This document shows, one piece after another, positions 48,012-58,036 of a stretch of 64,000 nt of DNA. Each line of letters begins with the position of its first letter. The first letter of the stretch is position 1. The DNA comes from Roseibium suaedae (GTDB taxonomy: Bacteria > Pseudomonadota > Alphaproteobacteria > Rhizobiales > Stappiaceae), in the NCBI RefSeq assembly GCF_900142725.1, contig NZ_FRBW01000001.1:62001-126000 (forward strand). Direction: 5' to 3'. Made by a program: the position numbers and the translations under genes. The notes under the pieces are model-generated. The model was given only the letters and a program-made list of their open reading frames with translations, did no database searches and was not told where the DNA came from.

Positions 48012-48033
48012 CCCGGACAGCCTTACGAACACG

Positions 48034-48070
48034 AAAAAGCCCGCCGGAACGATGGTCCGGCGGGCTTTTT
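48034..48070. terminator. Bidirectional rho-independent terminator
   Basis: AAAAAGCCCGCCGGA pairs perfectly with TCCGGCGGGCTTTTT around a 7-base loop. It lies between gyrB and the convergent GGDEF gene and has T-tracts in both directions. Confidence 0.95.
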
Positions 48071-48093
48071 GTTGGCTTTGAAAAACCGGCTTT

Positions 48094-50154
48094 CTAGTCT
48101 TCCAGCGCAATGCCCGGCCGGCGGGTGCAGCCTTGCAGTGCGTCAACCGCCAGCTCATTGAGGAGCGCGATCCGGCTCTCCGTTGCGGGTCCCTTGGCGA
48201 TGATGCGCAGGCCAATATCGTGAGCGGAGGCGACGATGCCCTTGAGCAGAACCCGCTGGCCGTAATTCTCTTCCACCGAGCTGGTCAGGTCGGATGACAG
48301 GCGGATCCAGTCGAGACGCAAACCACTTAGCCGGGATAGGACCGGCCAGTGGCCCATGAAGTCGTCGATCGCTGTCTGGCAGCCAAGCTCCGTTGCAAAG
48401 CGCAGGAAGGCAGTGGAGCTGCCGGGAGCCCGCAGATAGGTCCGCTCGGTCACTTGCAGGCATAGGCGCCCAGCCAGAAGGGGATTGCCGGCCAGACGAT
48501 TGCGCAGAAGATCCGAGAACCGGCGGTCTTCGAGAGCAGCCTGGGAAATGGTCAGGCTGCGGAACACCTTGGTTTCGTCAACGGTCGCGGCGTCCAGCGC
48601 CTGGTCAACGATCCAGGCGTCGAGCAGGGCAACAGCCTGCTGGTTCGAGCGCTGGTCTTCCTGATGAGAGGAGGCGGCCTGGCCGTCTTCTTCTGAACGC
48701 GGCTTCAGGACCACATCAAGGCCGATGGGGCGCATGGTTTCAAGGCGAAGGATGGGCTGAGAGGCCAGCTCAAGCTCTTCCATCCTGAACTCGGACAGGA
48801 CCGGGCGAGCGCTGAAGGCCAGCTTGGGGCCAAGCGCCGAATGGCCTGCAGTTGCCGAAGGGTTGAACATCTCGACCTGAACGGAGCCCACATTGCCGCG
48901 CTTGCTGCGCAGGCAGGAGAGATCGGCATGGTGCAGGACATCTGCTGCCTTTGCCCCTTCCAGAGCCGCGCTCGGTGGGACGATGCAGACGCCAATGGAC
49001 CCGGCGACGGAGAAGGCATGCCCCTCTGTGTCGAGATGCAGTCCGGCGAGACCATCTCTCAGGGACAGGGCTATGGCCTGGGCCCCGATATAGCCCTCGA
49101 TCGGACAGAACAGGGCAAACTCGTCGCCATTGATCCGGGCGGCGGCGCCTTTTTCCGGAGTGCAATCCTTGATGACCCCGGCCACCAGGTTCAGCATGGC
49201 ATCGCCAGCAGCCCGGCCGCCAAGGTCGTTTACGGACTTGAAGCCGTCGATGTCCAGATAGAAGACGGCGACATCCTTGAGCTCGGAACTGCCGGACTGC
49301 TGCAATCCGGCATCAAGCAGCTCTTGAAAGGCCCTGCGGTTGAGCAATCCCGTGAGCGGATCGAGATCGTCCGCCTTGCCGGTTCTGGCGTCGCCACGTG
49401 GGCAGGGAACACCATGGCGGGCAACCGCCAGAACGGCGCCTTCCGCATCCTGATCGCGTGAGCCTGGCATGAAGCGGACCTCGATGGCGTGCTGTCCGGC
49501 GGCGACCAGTCCATCCTCGCCGATGGCGCGGATCGGGATCAGCAAGTTGCTGGCCCGGCCGCTGCGCGCTTCCTGCACACATTCGGCAAGCTGGACAGGC
49601 GAGACCAGGCAGTCGGTCAGACCTGTGATGCGGGCATTGATGACGCCAATACTGTCTTCCGGATTGATCAGGAACCAGTCTTCCGGAAAATGCTCCAGCG
49701 ACATTTCGGGATTTGCAGCGGCGTAAGTGCCGGAAGACATTGCTTCCTCCGGCAGGTCGAGCGCCTGGATCAGCAGGATCTGGTTTGTCGCGGCAGGTCC
49801 TGTGAGCAAGGAGAAGCCTAGCCCGGGACCAAGAGCCTGTCCGCTCGAACCATAGAGCAGGCCAAAAACCTCGCAGGCCGCGCCGTTCACAGCCGTCGCA
49901 AAGGCCGTCTTGCACTTGATCCAGCTTTCCGGAGAAAGCGCCTTGGGCAGGGTGATGGGAAGGTCGCTGGTCTTGAGGCCGAGCTGACGCATCAGCGGCG
50001 CATTTGCCGCAAACAGGGTTCCATCTGCATTTGCCAGTCCCGCCGGCTGAACCAGCGTCTCCAGAAGGGCGCGGCTCGCTCCGGCTAACAGATCACCGCC
50101 CGGCAAAGCCAAAAGGGCTATGTTGCCGGCGGCAGGTCGTTGACTGTTTTGCAA
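48094..50154 (-). CDS. PAS-GGDEF-EAL-type protein with degenerate EAL
   Basis: This 686-residue cytoplasmic protein has N-terminal PAS-like regions (about 20-240), a GGDEF domain (from about 265; DPLTGLLNRRAF, FYLDIDGFKSVND) and an EAL-type domain (about 455-686). The GGDEF signature reads N-G-D-E-F (residues 342-346). The EAL motif is replaced (GLDVVLKP near 478) and downstream metal-binding residues also look altered, so phosphodiesterase activity is unlikely. It may make or only sense cyclic-di-GMP. The start is TTG 50154 with GAGAGGGCGG upstream. An exact CtrA-type box at 50304 suggests cell-cycle or motility control. Confidence 0.88.
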   Translation of the reverse strand: MQNSQRPAAGNIALLALPGGDLLAGASRALLETLVQPAGLANADGTLFAANAPLMRQLGLKTSDLPITLPKALSPESWIKCKTAFATAVNGAACEVFGLLYGSSGQALGPGLGFSLLTGPAATNQILLIQALDLPEEAMSSGTYAAANPEMSLEHFPEDWFLINPEDSIGVINARITGLTDCLVSPVQLAECVQEARSGRASNLLIPIRAIGEDGLVAAGQHAIEVRFMPGSRDQDAEGAVLAVARHGVPCPRGDARTGKADDLDPLTGLLNRRAFQELLDAGLQQSGSSELKDVAVFYLDIDGFKSVNDLGGRAAGDAMLNLVAGVIKDCTPEKGAAARINGDEFALFCPIEGYIGAQAIALSLRDGLAGLHLDTEGHAFSVAGSIGVCIVPPSAALEGAKAADVLHHADLSCLRSKRGNVGSVQVEMFNPSATAGHSALGPKLAFSARPVLSEFRMEELELASQPILRLETMRPIGLDVVLKPRSEEDGQAASSHQEDQRSNQQAVALLDAWIVDQALDAATVDETKVFRSLTISQAALEDRRFSDLLRNRLAGNPLLAGRLCLQVTERTYLRAPGSSTAFLRFATELGCQTAIDDFMGHWPVLSRLSGLRLDWIRLSSDLTSSVEENYGQRVLLKGIVASAHDIGLRIIAKGPATESRIALLNELAVDALQGCTRRPGIALED

Positions 50155-50303
50155 CAGACCGCCCTCTCATCAGAAATTTGAAACTCTCAAGCGCCGCGAC
50201 AAAACACAAAACCGGCACCAACTTGTTGATTCGAAAGTTAACACGCCCGAACTGAGAGAAGAGGAGGGCAGAAGACTGCCCACAGGTCTAAGGTTGGTGA
50301 TGG

Positions 50304-50318
50304 TTAATGAATGGTTAA
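50304..50318. promoter_or_regulatory. CtrA-type site TTAA-N7-TTAA
   Basis: TTAATGAATGGTTAA exactly matches the CtrA consensus and lies 150 bases upstream of the GGDEF/EAL gene. A further TTAA follows two bases later. Confidence 0.6.
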
Positions 50319-50363
50319 CTTAAAGATTTCAAATCTTTGTAATGAAGATAGAAAGTATTAAAG

Positions 50364-50388
50364 CGGCCCCCGAAATGGCCGGGGGCCG
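50364..50388 (-). terminator. Terminator after enoyl-CoA hydratase gene
   Basis: CGGCCCCCG pairs with CGGGGGCCG around a 7-base loop. On the minus strand it lies just after the enoyl-CoA hydratase stop and is followed by a short T-containing tail. Confidence 0.7.
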
Positions 50389-50402
50389 AAGTCAAAGAGC
50401 GG

Positions 50403-51176
50403 TCAACGGTTATTGAACTGCGGCTTGCGCTTGTCCACGAACGCGGACATGCCTTCCTTCTGGTCTTCCGTGGCAAACATGGAATGGAAAACCCGGCGCT
50501 CGAAACGCACGCCTTCGGCAAGTGTCGTCTCATAAGAGCGGTTCACGCTCTCCTTGGTCATCATGGCGATGGGGAGTGAGAAGCCCGCGATCTTTTCGGC
50601 TGCCTTCATAGCTTCCTCAAGCAGTTCATCGGCGGGAACAACGCGGCTCACAAGGCCGGAACGCTCGGCTTCCTGTGCGTCCATCATGCGGCCGGTCAGG
50701 CACATGTCCATGGCCTTGGACTTGCCGACGAAACGCGTAAGCCTCTGGGTGCCGCCTGCGCCCGGCATGACGCCAAGGGTGATCTCCGGCTGGCCGAACT
50801 TGGCCGTATCCGCAGCGATGATGAAATCGCACATCATGGCCAGTTCGCAGCCACCGCCAAGAGCATAGCCGGCAACCGCCGCAATGATCGGCTTGCGGGC
50901 GCGCGAGACCTGATCCCAGGAGGTGATGAAGTCGTTGAGATAGGCTTCCATGTAGGTCAGGGAGCCCATTTCCTTGATGTCGGCACCTGCGGCGAAGGCC
51001 TTTTCGGACCCCGTCAGCACGATGCAGCCGATTTTCTCGTCGGATTCAAAGCTGCCGAGAGCCGTGTTCAGCTCGGCGATCAGCGCGGAATTCAGCGCAT
51101 TCAGGGCAGAAGGTCTGTTCAGCGTGACAAGACCGACGCGGCCTCGTGTTTCGACGCGGATATTCTCGTAACCCAT
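50403..51176 (-). CDS. Enoyl-CoA hydratase (crotonase family)
   Basis: The 257-residue enzyme hydrates trans-2-enoyl-CoA in beta-oxidation. It has the CoA oxyanion-hole segments [10 protein letters not shown] and [11 protein letters not shown] and both catalytic glutamates (Glu111 and Glu131, the latter in [18 protein letters not shown]). It ends in the usual [10 protein letters not shown] chose ATG 51176, which has GGGAG 8 bases upstream and starts MGYENI, over a weaker ATG 15 bases earlier. It is next to mutM in the same orientation. Confidence 0.95.
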   Translation of the reverse strand: MGYENIRVETRGRVGLVTLNRPSALNALNSALIAELNTALGSFESDEKIGCIVLTGSEKAFAAGADIKEMGSLTYMEAYLNDFITSWDQVSRARKPIIAAVAGYALGGGCELAMMCDFIIAADTAKFGQPEITLGVMPGAGGTQRLTRFVGKSKAMDMCLTGRMMDAQEAERSGLVSRVVPADELLEEAMKAAEKIAGFSLPIAMMTKESVNRSYETTLAEGVRFERRVFHSMFATEDQKEGMSAFVDKRKPQFNNR

Positions 51177-51290
51177 CTGGTTCGCTCCCAATCCAGAATT
51201 GTTGCTTCGTCTGATCTACGCGTACCCGGCCCGGTCAACTCTGGCAACAGACCTTCTTGCTGATGTCCCAACGTCACCTTGCAAGAGCGT

Positions 51291-52184
51291 TCAGCGCTGA
51301 CAGCGCGGACAGAAGAAGGTCGAGCGGTTGGACTGCACGATCCGTTCGACGATGCCCTTGCAATCCGGCGTCCGGCAGGCGGCTCCCTCCCGGTCATAGA
51401 CAGCAAACCGGTGCTGAAAGTACCCGAGCGTTCCATCCGCCTGGGTGTGATCGCGCAGGCTCGAGCCTCCGGCCTCGATGGCCTCCATCAGGGTTTCGCG
51501 GATGTGGTGGGCAAGTGCGGTGGTCTTGGCTGTCGCCTTGCCGCCCCTACCGGCGATGCTGCCCGCCGCCCGCCGCGGATCCAGCCCGGTCCGCCACAGG
51601 GCTTCACACACATAGATGTTGCCGAGACCTGCGATCATTTTCTGGTCCAGAAGAGCCGCCTTGAGCGGGGCCTTCTTGTTTTCGAACAGGCGCGAGATCA
51701 GGCCGCCGTCGAGTTCGTTGCCAAGAGGCTCTATGCCCATGGAACTGAAGAGCGCATGGCCCGCAAGCTCTGCTCTTGGAATAAGGGTCATGAAGCCGAA
51801 CCGGCGCGGGTCATTGTAGAGAACGCGAAGCCTTGCGCCATCCTGCCGGACCAGATGAAAGACGACATGATCATGCTTGCCGTCCTTTGAGCGGGCATGA
51901 ACGAACTCGCCGGGGGCCAGGGCCCCTTCTTCCGCTTCAATGCGGAAGGAGCCGGACATGCCGAGATGCATGACGAGCACGTCGCCGGTATCAATATCCG
52001 CCAGCAGATATTTGGACCGGCGGGACAGGGCATTGACGGTCCGCCCTGTCAGCTTGCCCGCAAAATTGTCCGGAAAGGGAAAACGCAGATCGGGCCGGTT
52101 CTGGTCCAGCCGCTCGATCCTGGAGCCTTCGAAGGCAGGAGAAAGGCCGCGCCGGACGGTTTCTACCTCGGGCAGTTCTGGCAT
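51291..52184 (-). CDS. mutM: Formamidopyrimidine-DNA glycosylase
   Basis: This 297-residue bifunctional repair glycosylase/AP lyase removes 8-oxoguanine and Fapy lesions. The N-terminus [14 protein letters not shown] carries the catalytic Pro2 and Glu3, a Lys lies in RRSKYLL, and a C-terminal zinc finger (CRTPDCKG ... FFCPRCQR) is intact. Met at 52184 must be the start because Pro2 is the nucleophile. It is divergent from ubiE. Confidence 0.97.
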   Translation of the reverse strand: MPELPEVETVRRGLSPAFEGSRIERLDQNRPDLRFPFPDNFAGKLTGRTVNALSRRSKYLLADIDTGDVLVMHLGMSGSFRIEAEEGALAPGEFVHARSKDGKHDHVVFHLVRQDGARLRVLYNDPRRFGFMTLIPRAELAGHALFSSMGIEPLGNELDGGLISRLFENKKAPLKAALLDQKMIAGLGNIYVCEALWRTGLDPRRAAGSIAGRGGKATAKTTALAHHIRETLMEAIEAGGSSLRDHTQADGTLGYFQHRFAVYDREGAACRTPDCKGIVERIVQSNRSTFFCPRCQR

Positions 52185-52423
52185 GCGATCCTCTGTCTCT
52201 CCGCAATAAGCCTTCCGGAGACCGGAACTCATGCGGCAAATAGGTTTCATCCCCTGCCGGGAATGGCGCGAAACGGAACCTTGTACTATGGTCCGCCGCA
52301 AAATGACCACCACGGGATTGCCTTTGACTTGGCTCCCGTGGAAAAAGCAGAGCGAAAGACCATCGGCCCGCGGTGCATTGATTGGAAGATCGGCCCATCC
52401 GCCACGGCCAAGGAGTGACCATC

Positions 52424-53227
52424 ATGGCTCAGGACGCCCCCATTTCCCAGCGCAGCAGCACCCGCGCCCCCGAGGACATGCCGACCAGTTTCGGCTTCAC
52501 CACTGTCGGCGAAGGGCAGAAGCAGGCGCTGGTTGATGACGTCTTCCACAAGGTCGCGGCCCGCTATGACGTCATGAACGACCTCATGTCTGCCGGCATG
52601 CACCGGGTCTGGAAGGATGCGATGGTGTCCCTTCTGGCCCCGCCAAAGTCCGGCGGCCGGCCCTGGACCCTTCTCGACGTGGCCGGCGGGACTGGTGATA
52701 TCTCGACCCGCGTCGTCCGCCGCTCCGGCGAAACGGTGAATGCGGTCGTCTGCGACATCAATGAATCCATGCTGGCTGTTGGCCGGGACCGGGCGGAAAA
52801 GGCGGGTCTTTCGGACCTGATCACCTTCTCCCAGGGCAACGCCGAGGAGCTTCCTTTCCCGGACAAGCATTTCGACGCCTATACGATCGCCTTTGGCATC
52901 CGAAATGTGCCGGATATTCCGAAGGCCCTGCGCGAGGCGCACCGGGTGCTCAAGCGTGGCGGCCGTTTCCTGTGCCTTGAGTTTTCCGAGGTCGACGTGC
53001 CGCTGCTCGACAAGGTCTATGACGCCTTCTCCTTCAACGTCATTCCGCCGATTGGCCGCATGGTGACAGGAGACGGTGAGCCTTACCGCTATCTCGTGGA
53101 ATCCATCCGCAAGTTCCCCCATCAGGAGCGCTTTGCGGAAATGATCCGCGAAGCAGGGTTCGAGCGGGTCACCTATCGCAACTATTCCGGCGGGATTGCC
53201 GCCCTTCACGCTGGCTGGAAACTCTGA
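52424..53227 (+). CDS. ubiE: Ubiquinone/menaquinone C-methyltransferase
   Basis: This 267-residue SAM-dependent methyltransferase of quinone synthesis has the family N-terminus ([28 protein letters not shown]), SAM motif I ([11 protein letters not shown]) and the [24 protein letters not shown] segment. ATG 52424 has AAGGAG 8 bases upstream. ubiB starts 3 bases after its stop, so the pair is an operon. Confidence 0.97.
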   Translation: MAQDAPISQRSSTRAPEDMPTSFGFTTVGEGQKQALVDDVFHKVAARYDVMNDLMSAGMHRVWKDAMVSLLAPPKSGGRPWTLLDVAGGTGDISTRVVRRSGETVNAVVCDINESMLAVGRDRAEKAGLSDLITFSQGNAEELPFPDKHFDAYTIAFGIRNVPDIPKALREAHRVLKRGGRFLCLEFSEVDVPLLDKVYDAFSFNVIPPIGRMVTGDGEPYRYLVESIRKFPHQERFAEMIREAGFERVTYRNYSGGIAALHAGWKL

Positions 53228-53230
53228 TCC

Positions 53231-54814
53231 ATGGGATTTGCCGTGATGCCACTGATCCGCCTTGTCCGGGCGGGTTACATCATGGCCCGCGAGGGCGTGT
53301 TCGGATTGGCGCAGCTTCCCGATCTTCCGGCAGGGCCGCGGATCGCGATTGCCTGCGCCCGGATGCTGGAGCGCCGGTCCGTGCGGGACAAGAGTGCCCA
53401 GTCGCGCCTTTCAGATGCGCTGAACCGGCTCGGTCCCTCCTATGTGAAGCTCGGCCAGTTTCTGGCGACCCGCGAAGACGTGGTCGGCAAGGACGCGGCC
53501 CGCGAACTGTCTTCGCTGCAGGACAGCTTGCCGCCCTTCTCCCACGAGGCCGCCCGCAAGGCCGTGGCCGAACAGCTTCAGCGGCCTGTTGAAGAAATCT
53601 TCGTCGAGTTCGGCCAGGCGGTTGCAGCTGCGTCTATTGCTCAGGTCCATCCGGCGGTTGTCCGCTCCCGGGATGGAACGGAGCGCAAGGTCGCGGTCAA
53701 GGTGTTGCGCCCCGGGGTCGCCCGCCGGTTCCAACGGGACCTGGAAAGCTTCTACTTGGTGGCGCGGATTGCCGAGCGGTTCCATCCGCCGTCCCGCCGC
53801 CTGCGCCCTGTGGCCGTGGTTGATACGCTCGCCAAGTCTGTCGCCATGGAAATGGACTTCCGTCTTGAGGCCGCGGGCCTGTCGGAGATGGCCGAGAACA
53901 CGGCCGGAGATCCGGGCTTCCGTGTGCCGGAGGTCGACTGGCTGCGCACCTCCAAGGGCATTCTCACCATGGAGTGGATCGACGGACGCAAGATGTCGGA
54001 CGTCGGAGGGCTGAGGTCTGACGGTCTGGACCTTGAGGCTCTCGGCGCAAACGTGATCCAGAGCTTCCTGCGCCACACCCTGCGCGATGGCTTCTTCCAT
54101 GCGGACATGCATCAGGGCAACCTGTTCGTGGAAGCGGATGGAACGCTGGTCGCTGTCGATTTCGGCATCACCGGGCGGCTCAGCCCGCGCGAGCGCCGGT
54201 TCCTCGCTGAAATCCTCTTCGGCTTCATCACGCGTAACTACCGCCGGGTGGCGGAGGTTCACTTCGAGGCGGGCTATGTTCCGGCCGATCAGGACGTGGA
54301 CATGTTCGCCCAGGCGATCCGCGCCATTGGCGAGCCGATCCACGGTCATGATGCCAGCGAGATTTCCATGGCCCGGCTGTTGACCCAGCTGTTCGAGGTG
54401 ACGGAACTCTTCGAGATGAGCACACAGACCCAGCTCATCATGCTGCAGAAGACCATGGTCGTGGTGGAGGGCGTTGCCCGGACGCTCAATCCGCATCTCG
54501 ACATGTGGAAGACCGCCGAGCCTGTCGTCGGTACCTGGATTCGCGACAATCTCGGTCCTGTCGGCAAGATCAAGGATGCGGGCAATCTGGTTGGCTCCAT
54601 GCTTCGCATTGCCAACGATCTGCCCATCTTCGCTGACCGCATCGGCCGCATGTCCTACGAGCTAGAGAGCATGACCCAGAACGGCCTGCGTTTTGACAAG
54701 GCAACGGCGGAAGCCATCGGCAAGGCCGAAGCCCGCCACACCCGCTCCGGCCGCGTGGCGCTTTGGGTGATTGCGCTGTCTCTGGCGGCGATTGCGGTGA
54801 AGCAGTTCCTCTGA
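53231..54814 (+). CDS. ubiB: Ubiquinone biosynthesis regulatory kinase-like protein UbiB
   Basis: This 527-residue ABC1/ADCK-type atypical kinase is needed for ubiquinone synthesis. Visible marks are YVKLGQFLATR (KxGQ motif), the Ala-rich loop AAASIAQVH, the lysine in VAVKVLRPG, DMHQGNLFV and the metal motif DFGITG. A hydrophobic C-terminal helix (VALWVIALSLAAIAV) anchors it to the inner membrane. It is coupled to ubiE by a 3-base gap. Confidence 0.96.
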   Translation: MGFAVMPLIRLVRAGYIMAREGVFGLAQLPDLPAGPRIAIACARMLERRSVRDKSAQSRLSDALNRLGPSYVKLGQFLATREDVVGKDAARELSSLQDSLPPFSHEAARKAVAEQLQRPVEEIFVEFGQAVAAASIAQVHPAVVRSRDGTERKVAVKVLRPGVARRFQRDLESFYLVARIAERFHPPSRRLRPVAVVDTLAKSVAMEMDFRLEAAGLSEMAENTAGDPGFRVPEVDWLRTSKGILTMEWIDGRKMSDVGGLRSDGLDLEALGANVIQSFLRHTLRDGFFHADMHQGNLFVEADGTLVAVDFGITGRLSPRERRFLAEILFGFITRNYRRVAEVHFEAGYVPADQDVDMFAQAIRAIGEPIHGHDASEISMARLLTQLFEVTELFEMSTQTQLIMLQKTMVVVEGVARTLNPHLDMWKTAEPVVGTWIRDNLGPVGKIKDAGNLVGSMLRIANDLPIFADRIGRMSYELESMTQNGLRFDKATAEAIGKAEARHTRSGRVALWVIALSLAAIAVKQFL

Positions 54815-54820
54815 CGGTTC

Positions 54821-55013
54821 AACCCTCACCCGGACCTTCGGTCCGACCTCTCCCGATCTCGGGAGAGGTAAGCTCCGCTCGCATAGCTAGAGCTGAAGTT
54901 CGAGCATCTAGGCCATGTTTTCAAACTGAATAATTTGGCCAAACGCCAACAAAGCCCACCAGTCACCTCTCCCAAGCCTGGGAGAGGTCGGACCGAAGGT
55001 CCGGGTGAGGGTT
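54821..55013. repeat. Long inverted repeat with perfect 34-bp arms
   Basis: Arms at 54821-54854 and 54980-55013 are exact reverse complements (AACCCTCACCCGGACCTTCG onward). Each arm also runs into a short inner hairpin (CTCTCCCGATCTCGGGAGAG and CTCTCCCAAGCCTGGGAGAG). The element fills most of the gap between the convergent ubiB and AlkB-type genes and could act as a terminator. Similar intergenic elements are common in alphaproteobacteria. Confidence 0.9.
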
Positions 55014-55019
55014 GTTCAT

Positions 55020-55640
55020 TTAATCCCTCGTCACCCGTCTCAGCGTCAGATTGATCCGCCCGCCATTCTTCAGCAAAGTTGAGGTGCCCGGCAGGATGCG
55101 GTCGATGCCGTGGAAGGCGAGGCGGGAGGGGCCGCCGAGTACGGCGACGTCACCGGAACTCAGGCGGAGAGACGTCGTCGGGTCCTTGCGGTTTGTGCCG
55201 CCGATCCGGAAGGTGGCCGTGTCGCCTAGAGAGACGGAGATTACCGGGGCATCGAAGGTTTCCTCGTCCCGGTCCTGATGCAGGCCCATTTTCGCGGATG
55301 TCTCATAAAAATTGATCAGGCAGGCTTCCGGCTCGCGCGCGTCCGGCGCGACGTCGCGCCAGAGCTGCAGGAGTGCATTCGGGATCAGTGGCCATGGGTT
55401 ACCGGTTGCCGGATGAACTGACTGATAGCGGTAGCCGTTGATGTCCGAGACCCAGCCAAGCGGCCCGCAATTGCTCATGCGAACGGAGAAAGGTTTTCCG
55501 GTTCGCGGCATCACGGGGCGGAACAGCGGTGCGTCCACAAGAACCATGCGCAGGGTTTCCAGAAGTTCTTCCTGGGCTGTCCGGCTGAAATATCCCGGAA
55601 GCAGGCGGAACCCTTCGGGTTGTGAGGCGGCTTTGGTCAC
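55020..55640 (-). CDS. alkB: AlkB-type 2-oxoglutarate/Fe(II) dioxygenase
   Basis: This 206-residue enzyme probably reverses alkyl damage to DNA or RNA bases by oxidative demethylation. The iron ligands are visible as His121-x-Asp123 (LHQDRDE) and His177 (FHGID), and the 2-oxoglutarate site as RINLTLR (Arg195, Arg201). I chose GTG 55640 with AGGAAGG 5 bases upstream. Longer frames back to 55772 would overlap the dnaK heat-shock promoter and lack family residues. It is divergent from dnaK. Confidence 0.92.
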   Translation of the reverse strand: MTKAASQPEGFRLLPGYFSRTAQEELLETLRMVLVDAPLFRPVMPRTGKPFSVRMSNCGPLGWVSDINGYRYQSVHPATGNPWPLIPNALLQLWRDVAPDAREPEACLINFYETSAKMGLHQDRDEETFDAPVISVSLGDTATFRIGGTNRKDPTTSLRLSSGDVAVLGGPSRLAFHGIDRILPGTSTLLKNGGRINLTLRRVTRD

Positions 55641-55749
55641 TGTATTCCTTCCTCGTCTTCTTCGCCGGCTTGGGGCAGCTTCTGCTGGTAACCAACTGGG
55701 AAGATTTATAGAGAATACAGAAAGCCTCGCAAATCGGCGCGTCTGGTGC

Positions 55750-55778
55750 CTTGCGAGGCCGAATTCATCCACCTATAT
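55750..55778 (+). promoter_or_regulatory. RpoH (sigma-32) type promoter of dnaK
   Basis: CTTG (55750-55753), an 18-base spacer and CCTATAT (55772-55778) fit the alphaproteobacterial RpoH consensus CTTG-N17/18-CYTATNT exactly. Transcription would begin near 55786, about 105 bases before dnaK. Confidence 0.85.
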
Positions 55779-55891
55779 AGCGTTCGACACCACGGAAACG
55801 TGGCCAACCCGGGCGCTATCCCGGAGACATACTGAGGAGCCGGATTGATGCCGTTACGGGTCTTTCCGGTTTGCTAGAAAGAGAGGCAGAT

Positions 55892-57805
55892 ATGGCAAAG
55901 GTCATTGGTATCGACCTCGGCACGACCAACTCGTGCGTCGCCGTCATGGACGGTAAAGATTCCAAGGTTATTGAAAACTCCGAAGGTGCACGGACGACTC
56001 CGTCCATGGTCGCCTTTTCCGACGACGGTGAGCGTCTCGTCGGTCAGCCTGCCAAGCGTCAGGCTGTTACCAACCCGACCAACACCCTGTTCGCGGTTAA
56101 GCGCCTGATCGGCCGCCGGTTCGACGATCCGACCGTGGCCAAGGACAAGAAGCTCGTTCCGTTCGAAATCGTGAAGGCTGACAACGGCGATGCTTGGGTC
56201 GAAGCCCACGGTGAGAAGTACTCCCCGTCGCAGGTTTCCGCCTTCATTCTTCAGAAGATGAAGGAAACCGCCGAGAGCTATCTCGGCGAGAAGGTCACCC
56301 AGGCGGTCATCACCGTTCCGGCCTACTTCAACGATGCTCAGCGTCAGGCAACCAAGGATGCCGGCAAGATCGCCGGTCTCGAAGTCCTGCGCATCATCAA
56401 CGAGCCGACTGCGGCAGCCCTTGCCTATGGCCTAGACAAGAACGATGGCAAGACCATCGCAGTCTATGACCTTGGCGGCGGTACCTTCGACGTGTCCGTG
56501 CTCGAAATCGGTGACGGCGTCTTTGAAGTGAAGTCCACGAACGGGGACACGTTCCTCGGCGGTGAAGACTTCGACATGGTTCTGGTCGACTATCTGGCTT
56601 CCGAGTTCAAGAAGGACCAGGGCATCGACCTCAAGAACGACAAGCTGGCCCTGCAGCGTCTGAAGGAAGCTGCGGAAAAGGCGAAGATCGAACTGTCGTC
56701 CTCGTCCCAGACCGAAATCAACCTGCCGTTCATCACGGCGGATGCTTCCGGTCCCAAGCACCTGACGCTCAAGCTGACCCGCGCGAAGTTCGAATCCCTC
56801 GTGGACGATCTGGTCAAGCGGACCATCGAGCCGATGAAGGCTGCTCTGAAGGACGCCGGCATCTCTGCTGGTGAAATCGATGAAGTGGTTCTGGTCGGCG
56901 GCATGACCCGTATGCCGAAGATCCAGGAAACCGTGAAGAACTTCTTCGGCAAGGAGCCGCACAAGGGTGTGAACCCGGACGAAGTGGTGGCCATGGGCGC
57001 TGCCATTCAGGCCGGTGTTCTGCAGGGCGACGTCAAGGACGTTCTGCTGCTCGACGTGACGCCGCTGTCCCTCGGCATCGAAACGCTGGGCGGTGTCTTC
57101 ACCCGTCTGATCGACCGTAACACGACGATCCCGACGAAGAAGAGCCAGACCTTCTCGACCGCCGAAGACAACCAGACGGCTGTGACCATCCGCGTGTTCC
57201 AGGGTGAACGCGAAATGGCTGCGGACAACAAGATCCTCGGCCAGTTCGACCTGGTGGGCCTGCCGCCCGCACCGCGCGGCGTGCCGCAGATCGAAGTCGC
57301 TTTCGACATCGACGCCAACGGCATCGTGAACGTGTCCGCAAAGGACAAGGGCACGGGCAAGGAACAGCAGATCCGCATCCAGGCCTCCGGCGGCCTCAGC
57401 GACAGTGACATCGACCAGATGATCAAGGACGCTGAATCTCACGCCGATGAGGACAAGAAGCGGAAGGAACTGGTCGAAGCCAAGAACCAGGGTGAAGCTC
57501 TGGTGCACTCCACCGACAAGTCCCTCAAGGACTACGGTGACAAGGTCAGCGCCGACGAAAAGGGTGCGATCGAGACGGCTCTTGAGAGCCTGAAGACCGC
57601 GCTTGAAGGCACCGACCTGGAGGACATCAAGGCCAAGACCCAGGCTCTTGCCGAAGCGTCCATGAAGCTGGGCGAAGCCATGTACAAGGCATCGCAGGCT
57701 GAAGCTGAAGGCGCCGACGCCGGTGCGGAAGCTTCCGCTGCTGATGACGACGTGGTCGACGCAGACTTCGAGGAAGTCAAGGACGACGACAAGAAGTCGG
57801 CCTAA
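55892..57805 (+). CDS. dnaK: Chaperone DnaK (Hsp70)
   Basis: This 637-residue Hsp70 has the N-terminal ATPase signatures [29 protein letters not shown] and [10 protein letters not shown], the substrate-binding beta domain and the C-terminal lid. It ends with the conserved acidic [11 protein letters not shown] tail. ATG 55892 has GAGAGG upstream. It works with DnaJ 231 bases downstream and is under a heat-shock promoter. Confidence 0.99.
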   Translation: MAKVIGIDLGTTNSCVAVMDGKDSKVIENSEGARTTPSMVAFSDDGERLVGQPAKRQAVTNPTNTLFAVKRLIGRRFDDPTVAKDKKLVPFEIVKADNGDAWVEAHGEKYSPSQVSAFILQKMKETAESYLGEKVTQAVITVPAYFNDAQRQATKDAGKIAGLEVLRIINEPTAAALAYGLDKNDGKTIAVYDLGGGTFDVSVLEIGDGVFEVKSTNGDTFLGGEDFDMVLVDYLASEFKKDQGIDLKNDKLALQRLKEAAEKAKIELSSSSQTEINLPFITADASGPKHLTLKLTRAKFESLVDDLVKRTIEPMKAALKDAGISAGEIDEVVLVGGMTRMPKIQETVKNFFGKEPHKGVNPDEVVAMGAAIQAGVLQGDVKDVLLLDVTPLSLGIETLGGVFTRLIDRNTTIPTKKSQTFSTAEDNQTAVTIRVFQGEREMAADNKILGQFDLVGLPPAPRGVPQIEVAFDIDANGIVNVSAKDKGTGKEQQIRIQASGGLSDSDIDQMIKDAESHADEDKKRKELVEAKNQGEALVHSTDKSLKDYGDKVSADEKGAIETALESLKTALEGTDLEDIKAKTQALAEASMKLGEAMYKASQAEAEGADAGAEASAADDDVVDADFEEVKDDDKKSA

Positions 57806-57808
57806 CCC

Positions 57809-57853
57809 AAAGCAACCGGCGGCCTGCAGGGCGACTTGCAGGCCGTTGGCTTT
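57809..57853 (+). terminator. Imperfect hairpin between dnaK and dnaJ
   Basis: An AAAGC...GGCCTGCA arm pairs with TGCAGGCC...GGCTTT, with a bulge, directly after dnaK. It probably reduces, rather than blocks, transcription into dnaJ, which would fit the usual excess of DnaK over DnaJ. Confidence 0.6.
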
Positions 57854-58036
57854 CTGTGGCATTGGCGCTGCGGACTGGCGCTCCCCGCGACATTTTCTGG
57901 GTGCCGGATGGAAATCCGGCTCTTGTCATGTCAGGGAGGCAAGCTGACTGCATCCGAAAGCGCCGGCCCAATGACCTCCGAAGGCGTCTGCGCGGATGCG
58001 TGTGCGGACATGCCGGACAGGATTGAGTGACCAGAC

